Assembly: GCA_014871665.1 (NCBI GenBank)
Contig: WGSL01000025.1
Span: forward strand, 1 to 24,997
Direction: 5' to 3'
DNA: 24,997 bases
Source of the DNA: Collinsella sp.
GTDB lineage: Bacteria > Actinomycetota > Coriobacteriia > Coriobacteriales > Coriobacteriaceae
Made by a program: the position numbers and the translations under genes. Below the pieces are notes generated by a model. It was not told the DNA's origin. It searched no databases and saw only the letters and a list, made by a program, of their open reading frames with translations. Numbering within the stretch: the stretch's first letter is position 1; every line of letters begins with the position of its first letter. Shown one piece after another: positions 6,543 through 16,212 of this stretch.

Positions 6543-7397
6543 TTACGCCTTAAGCGTGAGCACCGCACCGAAGGCGGTCGGGCCGCAGTGGCTCGAGATG
6601 ACGCCACCAACCTGAGTCCAGGTGACGTCCTTAAAGCCAAGATCGTGTGCATAGACTTCCATGTCGTCGCGCAGCTCCTCGGAAAGGCCTACCGAATACG
6701 CCAGGCCAATGTGCGAGTAGTCAATCTCGCCCTTGGCAACCATGTGGTCAATAAAGGCACGGGCGCATTTGAGCATAGAGCCGCGGAACTTCTTGGTCGC
6801 CACGAACTTGCCGCCCGTTACCTCAATGCAGGGCTTAATCTTGAGCAGATGGGCGCCCAGGAACGCGACGTTGGACAAGCGACCGCCCGCCTTAAGGAAG
6901 GCAAGGTCCGTAGGAACAAAGCCCAGCAGCACGCGGTCCATGACGGAGTTCGTAAATGCAAAGATCTCGTCGACGGTGGCATCGGGGTGAGCCTCGATGT
7001 ATTTGGCGGTCTCGACGACAACGAGCGACTGGCCCACCGAGACAAAGCGCGTGTCCATGGAGAACACGTAGTCGCGCCCCTGAGCCGCAATCTTAGAGGA
7101 CTGATGCGAACAGGTCGTGGCCTCGGAATATGCAAGATGCAAAATAGTCGCGTCGGGTTGCTCGGCATGGATGCGGTCGTACACATGCGCAAAATCCGCT
7201 GGCGAACAGCCACTGGTCTTGGGCATCACACCAAACTCGTTGCAGCGCGAGTAAATCTCGAGCGGATCGATCGAGCCGTCCTCGACGGTCTCGTCACCAA
7301 TCGTGACATGCATGGGCACGCGCACGATGCCGTAGCGCTCGCAGAGCTCCGGCGTTACATCCGACCCAGACTCAACCACGATTACATACTTGCCCAT
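6543..7397 (-). CDS. DegV-family fatty-acid-binding protein
   Basis: A 284-residue protein of the DegV family, whose members bind a fatty acid and in Firmicutes can supply fatty-acid kinase (FakA). It begins MGKYVIVVESGSDVTPELCERYGI and continues with VPMHVTIGDETVEDG and TSGCSPADFAHVYD, the conserved ligand-pocket regions. Family length is typical. I chose the ATG at 7397 because the conserved N-terminal strand starts there, although the open frame extends 24 codons further up and no strong ribosome-binding site is visible. No FakA-like gene is present in this window. It is separated from pflA by the hairpin at 6402-6474 and is probably transcribed alone. Confidence 0.88.
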   Translation of the reverse strand: MGKYVIVVESGSDVTPELCERYGIVRVPMHVTIGDETVEDGSIDPLEIYSRCNEFGVMPKTSGCSPADFAHVYDRIHAEQPDATILHLAYSEATTCSHQSSKIAAQGRDYVFSMDTRFVSVGQSLVVVETAKYIEAHPDATVDEIFAFTNSVMDRVLLGFVPTDLAFLKAGGRLSNVAFLGAHLLKIKPCIEVTGGKFVATKKFRGSMLKCARAFIDHMVAKGEIDYSHIGLAYSVGLSEELRDDMEVYAHDLGFKDVTWTQVGGVISSHCGPTAFGAVLTLKA

Positions 7398-7481
7398 TCT
7401 TATCACGACCCATCTCGACATTGGCTTTTCAATACATGACACGCGCGTCGCGCTGTTGCACAACGGCATCTAAGCGCCAAA

Positions 7482-7520
7482 GAGACGCCGCCCTTTGCAC
7501 ATAACAAAGGACAGCGTCTC
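7482..7520 (-). terminator. Hairpin at the end of the fructoside operon
   Basis: GAGACGC (7482-7488) pairs with GCGTCTC (7514-7520), and inside it CCCTTTG pairs with CAAAGG. Leftward it is followed by TTTGG, a weak U-tract. It lies 153 bp past the stop of the last operon gene. The stretch 7521-7672 has no gene that I can support. Confidence 0.5.
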
Positions 7521-7672
7521 CCTGGAAAACTCCGTGCTTAACTGAGATTTTACACGGTTTATTAAGGAGTGTTACTTATTCTGCAAACGGTCGCTATACG
7601 CGATAAACGGTAGTTGGCCGCGGCAACTGCGACACATTCCGCCCAACAAGTCCAATCGTGCTCCATGCACGG

Positions 7673-9121
7673 TTAATGAGCGAGGCGGTAGAAATCCATC
7701 GACGCCGCACCCTCGGCGTGCAGCGCCATCGCCGGAACCGCCGACGAATAGGTACGGCTCGTAAGTGCCGCCTCACCGCCGTTGGCAAAAATCTCGACCA
7801 TCGTAGTGTCCGAAAGCACGCGCAGGTCGCGAAGCTCGCCGAGCTCAATCGACCTCTGGTCGCGCCCATAGCCTTCGTCACCCATGTCGAGGGTAAGCAT
7901 CCCGTCCGCATAGCGCACAAAGACACCCTTGCGAATCTCGAGCTCAACCATCTTGGCGCCCTCACAGGAAACCACGAGATCAAACAGGCGGCCCGGCTCC
8001 TCAACGGTTTCACCGCCTGTCGTGCGAACGCAGTCGCCGCGCATCCTCTCAATCTCGTGCGCCGGCTGCTGGCAGAGCTTACCATCGCGCATGCTCAGCT
8101 CTCGCGGCACCGTCAACGCGCACTGCCACCCGCGCGCCACCGTCGGGTTTTCCGCCGTCGCATCGGGGCAACCCGACCATCCGATCATCAATCGCCGGCC
8201 TGCAGCATCCTCAAAGGACTGCGGAGCATAGAAATCAAAACCGGCATCGACCATCGGGGGCATGCCCTTCCCGACGATTTTAAAGCTCGGCGCCTCCCAA
8301 TCGGCCTCGATGGGGAACCACACGCACTGATGCGGATTGCGGTAACGCCAACCATCGGCAGGCACACCCTGCGGACAGCAAACGAGAATAAGCTCGCCAT
8401 CGAGCTCAAACAGATCGGGGCACTCCCACATAAAGCCAAACTTCTCGCCTAACTCAATGCGCGTCGCATAGCTCCAGTCCTCTAGATCGCTCGAGGTATA
8501 GACAAGCACGCAGCCACGGTCGTCTTTCGTACGAGCGCCCAGAACCATGTAGTAGATACCGTCGTGTTCAAGGATCTTGGGGTCGCGCACGTGCGTACCG
8601 ATATCGTCGGGGTAATCGACCGGCCCAACAGCTATGCGCTTCTCGCCCAATTCGTCGGGATTCTCGGCAACCATATGAATCTGGTTTTGCTCACGGCCCG
8701 TCAACACGTAGTCGTAATCATCACGGTCAAAATGCTTAACGTTGCCGGTATAGAAGTAGTGAATCTTGCCATCACGTACAAAGGCAGAACCAGAATACGC
8801 TCCACTCGAATCCAAATCGGAATCGGGGAACAGCACGGGACCGTGATTCTCGTACGTCACAAAAACCTTTGTCGTCAGATGGTTCCAAAGCACTGGACCG
8901 CCATGCGCAGCATCGAACGGATCGTATTGATGATAGATGTGATACGTATCACCAATCTGAACCAAACCATTGGGGTCGTTGAGCCAACCAAGCTCAGGCT
9001 CCACATGGAACAAAAGCCTATCGGGGTCGGACGCGATGCGAGCCGCCGTCTCATCCTGTCCGGCACGCCACTGCTCATAGTCCGCACGCATCACCTTGTT
9101 TTTTTGATTAAACATCGCCAT
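7673..9121 (-). CDS. scrB: GH32 beta-fructofuranosidase / sucrose-6-phosphate hydrolase
   Basis: Hydrolyses sucrose-6-phosphate, or other beta-fructosides, delivered by the adjacent PTS. The 482-residue protein has the full GH32 catalytic set: WLNDPNG with nucleophile D49, RDP with the transition-state stabiliser D180, and MWECPD with acid/base E233. An N-terminal five-bladed propeller is followed by a C-terminal beta-sandwich with the late motif LRVLSDTTMVEIFANGGE, as in the family. No signal peptide is visible, so it is intracellular, as expected for a phosphorylated substrate. The first ATG (9121) has AAGG only 3 nt away. The ATG two codons later has better spacing and may be the real start. 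It is the last gene of the operon, after a hairpin at 9139-9177. Sucrose is the likeliest substrate; a fructo-oligosaccharide is possible. Confidence 0.9.
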   Translation of the reverse strand: MAMFNQKNKVMRADYEQWRAGQDETAARIASDPDRLLFHVEPELGWLNDPNGLVQIGDTYHIYHQYDPFDAAHGGPVLWNHLTTKVFVTYENHGPVLFPDSDLDSSGAYSGSAFVRDGKIHYFYTGNVKHFDRDDYDYVLTGREQNQIHMVAENPDELGEKRIAVGPVDYPDDIGTHVRDPKILEHDGIYYMVLGARTKDDRGCVLVYTSSDLEDWSYATRIELGEKFGFMWECPDLFELDGELILVCCPQGVPADGWRYRNPHQCVWFPIEADWEAPSFKIVGKGMPPMVDAGFDFYAPQSFEDAAGRRLMIGWSGCPDATAENPTVARGWQCALTVPRELSMRDGKLCQQPAHEIERMRGDCVRTTGGETVEEPGRLFDLVVSCEGAKMVELEIRKGVFVRYADGMLTLDMGDEGYGRDQRSIELGELRDLRVLSDTTMVEIFANGGEAALTSRTYSSAVPAMALHAEGAASMDFYRLAH

Positions 9122-9138
9122 TGACCTTCTCGTCTATA

Positions 9139-9177
9139 GGAAAGGACGCTCGACTCACACGAGCCGAACGCCCTTCC
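9139..9177 (-). promoter_or_regulatory. GU-rich hairpin between PTS and scrB genes
   Basis: GGAAAGGACGCTCGACTC (9139-9156) can pair with GAGCCGAACGCCCTTCC (9161-9177) around the loop ACAC. In the leftward transcript several apparent mismatches become G-U pairs, so it is much stronger as RNA. It ends about 17 nt before the scrB start codon and may tune scrB expression or mRNA stability. Confidence 0.45.
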
Positions 9178-9216
9178 CCAAATGGACTTATCCGCACATT
9201 ACGCTGAACGGCCCAA

Positions 9217-10668
9217 CTAGAAGCTAACGTCGAAGCCAGCGCCAGCGCCCTCTTCATCGGTGGTCGGCACGTCCTTTGCCTTGTTGTAGGCAAAGATCAA
9301 GACGATCGGCACGATGAAGGCGATGAGATTGCCAGCCACATACCACACGAGCGTCTCGGGCGTAACGATGAGCAGGCCAAGCACGCCGGTCAGACCCTGA
9401 CCGATGGCGCGCACCTCAAAGAGCTTGACGAAGGCACCGCCGCAGCCTGCACCGATGCATGCGCAGATGAACGGAATGATCGAGTAGCGCATGTTTGCAG
9501 CGAAGATAGCGGGCTCGGAGATTCCGACCAGCGTCGGGATAAAGGACGACATGCAGATGTTGCGCTCTTTGGAATGCTTCTTATGAATGAGGTACATGCC
9601 GATGGCGCCGCCACCCTGGGCGATGATGGAAACCGACCAGATGGCCTGGATGTAGTTGAAGCCAGTCGTGGCAACGAGGTTTGCCTCGATACCCTGGATG
9701 AACTGATGCGTACCGGTAACGACAAGCGGCTGCAGGAACGCGGCGAAGACAAAGGCACCAAAGACGCCCATCCTGTTGTACAGGATATCGATTACGCCGG
9801 CGAGGACGTCGCCGATCAGGTTGCCGAGCGGGCCGAACACGGTGAACAGGGCGACGTTAGCAAGAATCAGGGTAACGGTCGGGACAAAGACGAACGAAAC
9901 GACCTCGGGGATGTACTTCTGGGCAATCTTCTCGACCTTGGCCATAAACCAGGCAGTCAGGATTGCAGGGAACACGCCGCCCTGGAAAGCAACCATGGGA
10001 ATGGAGAGCGGACCAAAGTTCCAGTACTCAGCACCCGTCGGATCCATAACGAACGTGTTGCGGTTCATAAGGCTCGGGTGAACCATGACGATACCGACGA
10101 GGATGCCCAGAATCGGGTTACCGCCAAAACGCTTCACCGCGCTGTACATAACCAGGACAGGCAGGTAGTCAAACGTGGTGGCGATAATGGCAAAGAAGCT
10201 TGCGAGGTTCTTGAGGAACTCGCTGTGGTCGGCGAGGCTGCCCTCCATGCCAAAGAGGCCGTTGGCAACGATCAGCGACTTAAGGCCGATGATGATAGCA
10301 GCGCCGACGAAAGCGGGAATGATGGGGATAAAGATGTCCGAGAATACCTTGAGGACCGAGAAGAACTTGCCCTTCTTGTCCGCCTCGGCGCCCTTGACCT
10401 CGGAAGCGCTGATCTCCTTAACGCCCGTCAGAGCCATAAACTCATCGTAGACCTTGTTGACGGTACCGGTACCGAAGATGATCATGAGCTGGCCGCTGTT
10501 GTACAGCACGCCCTTGACGCCATCGATGTTCTCGAGCTCGGCCTTGTTGTACTTGCTCGTATCCTTGAGCACCAGACGCAGACGCGTAACGCAATGCGTG
10601 GCGCCCTCGATGTTCTCCAGACCGCCGACGTTATCGACGACTTGCTGAGACACTACTTTGTAGTCCAT
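9217..10668 (-). CDS. PTS sucrose/trehalose-type EIIBC permease
   Basis: Imports and phosphorylates a sugar using phosphate passed from EIIA. The 483-residue protein has an N-terminal EIIB domain (to about residue 85) with the phosphorylated cysteine C26 in ATHCVTRLRL. A linker leads to an EIIC membrane domain of about ten segments (about 100-465) containing TGTHQFIQGIEANL and the GISEPAIFAANMRY loop (GxxEPxxF). There is no EIIA domain at the C-terminus, so an EIIA encoded elsewhere must serve it. The ATG at 10668 is preferred to the one four codons upstream because GGAGAGG lies just before it. Flanking GH32 genes point to sucrose or a short fructoside. An AAAACGTTTT operator precedes the gene. 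Confidence 0.9.
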   Translation of the reverse strand: MDYKVVSQQVVDNVGGLENIEGATHCVTRLRLVLKDTSKYNKAELENIDGVKGVLYNSGQLMIIFGTGTVNKVYDEFMALTGVKEISASEVKGAEADKKGKFFSVLKVFSDIFIPIIPAFVGAAIIIGLKSLIVANGLFGMEGSLADHSEFLKNLASFFAIIATTFDYLPVLVMYSAVKRFGGNPILGILVGIVMVHPSLMNRNTFVMDPTGAEYWNFGPLSIPMVAFQGGVFPAILTAWFMAKVEKIAQKYIPEVVSFVFVPTVTLILANVALFTVFGPLGNLIGDVLAGVIDILYNRMGVFGAFVFAAFLQPLVVTGTHQFIQGIEANLVATTGFNYIQAIWSVSIIAQGGGAIGMYLIHKKHSKERNICMSSFIPTLVGISEPAIFAANMRYSIIPFICACIGAGCGGAFVKLFEVRAIGQGLTGVLGLLIVTPETLVWYVAGNLIAFIVPIVLIFAYNKAKDVPTTDEEGAGAGFDVSF

Positions 10669-10692
10669 GTTCCTCTCCATTCCCTTACGAAA

Positions 10693-10710
10693 TCATAAAA
10701 CGTTTTGATG
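10693..10710 (-). promoter_or_regulatory. LacI/cre-type operator before the PTS gene
   Basis: TCATAAAACGTTTTGATG contains the perfect palindrome AAAACGTTTT (10697-10706), centred on CG as in LacI-family operators. It sits in the 45-bp gap between the atypical GH32 gene and the PTS gene. It resembles the operators at 12143-12176. It suggests an internal regulated promoter or a roadblock. Confidence 0.6.
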
Positions 10711-10713
10711 CCA

Positions 10714-12096
10714 TTACAGAGACGCGATCGTTGCATTTGCGCACTTGAGCGTACCGTCGGTGACCGTCAGCGCCACACCCTGGCCCTGCTTATTGCAGAA
10801 GCGCGCGTTAAGCGCAACATCATCGACAAAGATGGTCGCGATATCGTCGTCAACGACCAGGCGCACATGATGAGTGCCCTCGCCCTTAAAGAACAACGGA
10901 CGCTCGAGGCCCATGTTGTTGACCTGGAACCACGGATACTGGGGGGCCGCCGTAAACTCGAGCTTGCCCTCACGCAGGTTGGCGCGGAACTCATAGGCAA
11001 GACCGGACTCGGCGTCCTCGGCAAGCTTCACCGAGAAGCCGGCAGCGTCACCGGCGAGCTCGATGTCGGCATCGAGCTTATAGGTGGAACCGGCATCCGC
11101 GGCGAGCACCTGCTCGACCTTGCCCGACTCGCAAGAGAGCTCAAAGGCCTCGACTGCCTTAGCCTCGCCAAAGGCGCCAAGCATGCTGTCAGGAAGCTTG
11201 GTGCCGAGCGTTCCGTCGGCACGCTGAACGATCTCGAGGGGCATAAAGGTGCCACCCCACAGGTAAGAGCTGGGGTCGCCGCCCTCGTCACGCGTAGGAA
11301 CCCAACCAAAGAGAACGCGGCGCTCGCCGTCAAATGCGGTACGCGCGGCATAGTACGCGCGGCCATCGAAGGAATCGTCCGCAGGAGTGATCCAAGGACC
11401 GTTGATAGAGCGAGACATGCGGTAACGGGTCTTGTTGCCATCACTGTACTCGGAGAACACCAGATACCACCAGTCGCCCATCTTAAAGAGATCAGGCATC
11501 TCGAACATGGTGTACAGGCCCGGATTCCACCAGTCGCCCTGGAACTCCCAGGTATCCAGGTCCTTGGAGGTGAACTTGACCAGACGACCGGTCATCAAAC
11601 GCTTGTCCTCGCCCACACGCGTGCCGAGGATGAGCATGTACTCTTCGTTCTCCTCATCCCAAAGCACAAAGGGATCGCGCCAGTTGCGGTCATCGTAACC
11701 CTCCTGGGGCGGAAGCAGCGTCTCGGCGATGTTCTTCTCCCACTTGACGGCGTCGTCACTCGTTGCGTGAAGAAGAACCTGCTTCATCAAGCGTGCCTTG
11801 ACCTTATCGCGATTGCAACCAGTGTAGAGCGCATGGTACTTGTCGCCCACCTTAAACACCGTGCCGGCATAAACATACTGGTCGACTTCCTCGTCGCCGC
11901 CACGCTCAAGGCTCTCGCCAAAGTCTTTGTAATTGACGAAGTCCTTGGTTGTCGCGAGTGCCCAGCCAAACGGCTCTCCGAAAGGTCCGGGGTTTCGCGT
12001 GTCACGCTGATGATAGAGATAGAACGTGCCGTCCTCGCCGTACGGCATGATGTCGCCTACCCAAATTCCCTCAGGCTGGTAATACACCTTGTGCAT
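10714..12096 (-). CDS. Atypical GH32-type glycoside hydrolase
   Basis: A 460-residue beta-propeller plus sandwich enzyme related to GH32 that lacks the standard WMNDPNG block. It begins YYQPEGIWVGDIMPYGEDG, where D15 takes the nucleophile position. R140-D141-P142 (NWRDPF) is the second motif, and FEMPD with E199 replaces the usual ECPD acid/base motif. All three carboxylates are therefore kept in altered surroundings. There is no signal peptide, so it acts in the cytoplasm. The ATG at 12096 is chosen because AAAGGAAA lies about 8 nt upstream and the open frame above has no domain. As first gene of the operon, directly behind twin LacI operators, it probably handles a fructoside or a product that the classical GH32 enzyme does not cleave. 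Exact substrate unknown. Confidence 0.82.
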   Translation of the reverse strand: MHKVYYQPEGIWVGDIMPYGEDGTFYLYHQRDTRNPGPFGEPFGWALATTKDFVNYKDFGESLERGGDEEVDQYVYAGTVFKVGDKYHALYTGCNRDKVKARLMKQVLLHATSDDAVKWEKNIAETLLPPQEGYDDRNWRDPFVLWDEENEEYMLILGTRVGEDKRLMTGRLVKFTSKDLDTWEFQGDWWNPGLYTMFEMPDLFKMGDWWYLVFSEYSDGNKTRYRMSRSINGPWITPADDSFDGRAYYAARTAFDGERRVLFGWVPTRDEGGDPSSYLWGGTFMPLEIVQRADGTLGTKLPDSMLGAFGEAKAVEAFELSCESGKVEQVLAADAGSTYKLDADIELAGDAAGFSVKLAEDAESGLAYEFRANLREGKLEFTAAPQYPWFQVNNMGLERPLFFKGEGTHHVRLVVDDDIATIFVDDVALNARFCNKQGQGVALTVTDGTLKCANATIASL

Positions 12097-12139
12097 CCGA
12101 GATTTCCTTTCCCACGTGATACTAACTCGGTACAACTGC

Positions 12140-12178
12140 AAGATATGTCAATCGTTTTCATATGTCAAACGTTTTCAT
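12140..12178 (-). promoter_or_regulatory. Operon promoter with twin LacI operators
   Basis: Two 17-nt tandem copies of ATATGTCAAWCGTTTTC start at 12143 and 12160. Each has the CG-centred half-palindrome of LacI-family sites. Read leftward, a perfect -35 TTGACA (12168-12163) lies inside the upstream copy. A -10 TATCTT (12145-12140) follows after 17 bp. A bound repressor would cover the promoter. The start codon of the atypical GH32 gene is 44 bp further on. Confidence 0.75.
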
Positions 12179-12211
12179 ACCAATACGTCTTTTTGCAGTT
12201 CCAGTCGTCGG

Positions 12212-12227
12212 CAAACGGTTGACATAT
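12212..12227. promoter_or_regulatory. Third, degenerate LacI-type site
   Basis: CAAACGGTTGACATAT is an inverted, diverged copy of the twin operators (read leftward ATATGTCAACCGTTTG). It lies between them and the lacI stop. It may assist repressor looping or be a relic. Confidence 0.4.
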
Positions 12228-12280
12228 GCCGGCGAACGGTCATCAGAGGTGTTTGAGGAACTCTTTTGGCACGGGATGAA

Positions 12281-13291
12281 CTACGCGGTTTTACCCTCAA
12301 TGAGTTCAACGGGGAGCTTGATATTCGATTCGGGCTTTTCGCCGTTAACAAGAGCAATGATGGATTGCGCCGCGAGCTCTCCGATGCGATCGATATCTTG
12401 GCGTACGGTTGTTAAGTCAGGCATAAACGTCATAGTGCGGCGGGCACCATCCGCGCCCACGACCTTAATATCATCCGGAGCGTTCAAGCCGCGCTGCTTC
12501 ATCACGTTAAGACAGATAGCCGCCATCGTGTCGTCTCCCGCAAAGATGCCGTCAATATCGGGGTTCTCATCGAGGATCTTCGCAACGACCGCGCTCTTTT
12601 CGTCGTCGGGCTTAACGAACTCGACCTCACGGACAAGCGCGGGCAAACCGGCCTGCTCAACAACATCGAGGTAGGCATCGGTACGCTTATTGGCAGGCAT
12701 GCGCATGCGGCTATTGCTGCGCAGGCACAGGATGCGTGAACAACCGTCATCGATCAGGCGACGCGTGGCAAGTTCGCCGATGCTATAGCTGTCGCTCGCA
12801 ATCTGAACAGAAGCCTCGCCAAGGTCGCAGTCGATACCAACCAGACTCAAGCCCATCTCGGCATACGCCTCGGCACCGATATTAAGCGAGTTGACGATGA
12901 CGCCATCAACCATATTGCGTCGAAGCATGTCGATATAAGAGCGCTCAAGCTCGGGTCGATTGGCGCTATTGCACAGCAGCATCTTAAAACCGTTTTCGGC
13001 CAGGGTACGCTCAATGACTTGAACCACTTGGGCATGAAACGGGCTGCTGACATAGGGGACGATCATACCGATAAGATTCAGGCGACCGTTGAGCATGGCA
13101 CGAGCGATATCGTTGGGCGTATAGTTGATGCGCTTCATCGCGGCATGGACCTTATCGCGGGTCTCTTGGCTAATATAGCCACGATTATTAAGCACACGAG
13201 ATACCGTAGTAGGCGAAACCCCCGCCACCGCCGCAACTTCCTTGATGCCAGGCTTAGCCGTATCCTTAGAACGAGCACTCTCGCGAGCCAT
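12281..13291 (-). CDS. LacI-family transcriptional regulator of the fructoside locus
   Basis: A 336-residue regulator. The N-terminal helix-turn-helix GIKEVAAVAGVSPTTVSRVLNNRG (within residues 18-45) is followed by the hinge region NYTPNDIARAML. A periplasmic-binding-protein-like ligand domain then begins NLIGMIVPYVSSPFHAQVV. The ATG at 13291 is chosen because GGGAGG lies 5-6 nt upstream; the two earlier ATGs have no ribosome-binding site. It sits directly upstream of the GH32/PTS genes in the same direction. Similar operators precede the operon and its own gene, so it probably represses both and is released by a sugar or sugar phosphate. The inducer cannot be read from the sequence. Confidence 0.9.
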   Translation of the reverse strand: MARESARSKDTAKPGIKEVAAVAGVSPTTVSRVLNNRGYISQETRDKVHAAMKRINYTPNDIARAMLNGRLNLIGMIVPYVSSPFHAQVVQVIERTLAENGFKMLLCNSANRPELERSYIDMLRRNMVDGVIVNSLNIGAEAYAEMGLSLVGIDCDLGEASVQIASDSYSIGELATRRLIDDGCSRILCLRSNSRMRMPANKRTDAYLDVVEQAGLPALVREVEFVKPDDEKSAVVAKILDENPDIDGIFAGDDTMAAICLNVMKQRGLNAPDDIKVVGADGARRTMTFMPDLTTVRQDIDRIGELAAQSIIALVNGEKPESNIKLPVELIEGKTA

Positions 13292-13310
13292 AGCACCCTC
13301 CCCCATCAAC

Positions 13311-13328
13311 ATGTCATACGTTTACATA
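13311..13328 (-). promoter_or_regulatory. LacI-type operator upstream of lacI gene
   Basis: ATGTCATACGTTTACATA matches the ATGTCA-n-ACGTTT-n-CAT pattern of the operon operators and lies 20 nt before the chosen start codon. This points to autoregulation. The stretch 13329-13444 upstream shows no gene. Confidence 0.6.
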
Positions 13329-13444
13329 CGAACAAAGCATACCCCAACAACAGCGGGAAGACGGTAACAGCACAAGTAAGTAAACGACTCATCCAAATAA
13401 TTAGGAGAGTTCCGCCTAAAGGGTGACTCCAAAGGACCCCACAT

Positions 13445-13567
13445 GGCCGGTTTTGGGTTATTTTCCAAAACATCCCGCAGGACGCAAAGAGGCTCCGCCG
13501 CGCAACGCGCGCAGCGGAGCCTCTTTGCATGTCCGAGGACGTTTTGGGAAATAACCCAAAACCGGCC
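13445..13567 (-). repeat. Structured intergenic element, copy 2
   Basis: Same plan as the element at 943-1067, on the minus strand. Outer arms 13445-13471/13541-13567 pair at 26 of 27 positions. The inner stem 13484-13498/13514-13528 is a perfect 15 bp. The apex is a TG bulge, a 5-bp stem CGCGC/GCGCG and the loop GTT. The junction strands read CGTCCTCGGACATG and GTCCTGCGGGAT, sharing 14 nt and 9 nt with copy 1, while the arms and inner stem have different sequences. It begins 27 nt after the stop of the glycyl-radical gene and points the same way. Confidence 0.85.
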
Positions 13568-13594
13568 CCAGTAATCCTACAGGAGTTGAACCCT

Positions 13595-13846
13595 TTAGAA
13601 CTTGTCGTGGAAGGTACGCGCAATGACCTCGTCCTGCTGCTCCTTGGTGAGAGTGTGGAAGTTCACGGCATAGCCGGAAACGCGGATGGTCAGCTGCGGG
13701 TACTTCTCGGGGTGAGCCTGAGCGTCGAGCAGCGTCTCACGGTTGAAGACGTTGATGTTCAGGTGGTGGCCACCCTTCTCGGCGTAAGCGTCGAGCATGT
13801 GGACCAGGTTATCGGCCTGAGTCTCGGAAACTTCAGAAACCTTCAT
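13595..13846 (-). CDS. Stand-alone glycyl-radical domain of pyruvate formate-lyase (GrcA-like)
   Basis: An 83-residue protein equivalent to the C-terminal glycyl-radical domain of pyruvate formate-lyase. It aligns by eye with the end of the E. coli enzyme (HLNINVFNRETLLDAQAHPE, then KYPQLTIRVSGYAVNFHTL, then KEQQDEVIARTF). The radical glycine is G58 in RVSGYA. It starts with its own AAGGAG ribosome-binding site about 8 nt before the ATG, 85 nt after the stop of the large subunit. E. coli GrcA is 127 residues and repairs oxygen-damaged PFL that already carries this domain. Here the large subunit ends without one, so this protein should be an obligate subunit. PflA would install the radical on G58. 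Very confident domain call; subunit role inferred. Confidence 0.9.
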   Translation of the reverse strand: MKVSEVSETQADNLVHMLDAYAEKGGHHLNINVFNRETLLDAQAHPEKYPQLTIRVSGYAVNFHTLTKEQQDEVIARTFHDKF

Positions 13847-13869
13847 AATGTGTCTCCTTCGATTGATAG

Positions 13870-13889
13870 GCGCCGGCCGAAACCGGCGC
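13870..13889 (-). promoter_or_regulatory. GC-rich hairpin before the glycyl-radical gene
   Basis: GCGCCGG/CCGGCGC (13870-13876, 13883-13889) form a perfect 7-bp stem around six bases, ending about 13 nt before the ribosome-binding site. Together with the hairpin at 13906-13930 it fills the gap between the two PFL genes and could set their relative expression or protect a processed mRNA end. Confidence 0.5.
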
Positions 13890-13905
13890 GCTAATCAGTA
13901 ATCGT

Positions 13906-13930
13906 TATTGTTAGTATAGCACTAACAATA
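13906..13930 (-). promoter_or_regulatory. AT-rich hairpin directly after the pflB stop
   Basis: TATTGTTAGT/ACTAACAATA (13906-13915, 13921-13930) form a perfect 10-bp stem with a 5-nt loop. It begins 1 nt after the stop codon of the large PFL gene. There is no T-tract, so it is more likely an mRNA stabiliser or partial attenuator than a full terminator. Confidence 0.55.
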
Positions 13931-13931
13931 G

Positions 13932-15983
<2,052 letters not shown>

Positions 15984-16104
15984 TGTGTAACCACGCTCCT
16001 AGTTACGTGTAATGCGGCGCTCTCTCACACCGCTGCTTATTGAATTCTTGAATGTTCGGCTTGCACTACCGGCTTCTTCCGTTCTTCACCACACGTTGGT
16101 GTAT

Positions 16105-16119
16105 GGAAAACGTTTATCC
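16105..16119 (-). promoter_or_regulatory. cre/LacI-type operator in the pflB leader
   Basis: GGAAAACGTTTATCC is a nearly perfect palindrome centred on ACGT and close to the catabolite-responsive consensus TGWAAACGNTNWCA. It lies 122 bp before the pflB start and downstream of the putative promoter, so a bound regulator would block transcription. It resembles the fructoside-locus operators. Confidence 0.55.
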
Positions 16120-16212
16120 ACCTTGGAACTACAACCCAAAACCCAAGATTTCACCCGTTTGAGAAGGATAACATAGCGACCCTCTCCATCTGGGCTGTTA
16201 TATGTTTCTTTT

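Noticed and set aside
9574..10698. 374-codon open frame on the plus strand
   Set aside because: Antisense to the PTS EIIBC gene; charged low-complexity product without motifs.
10705..12222. 505-codon open frame on the plus strand
   Set aside because: Antisense to the atypical GH32 gene; composition and lack of motifs mark it as a shadow.
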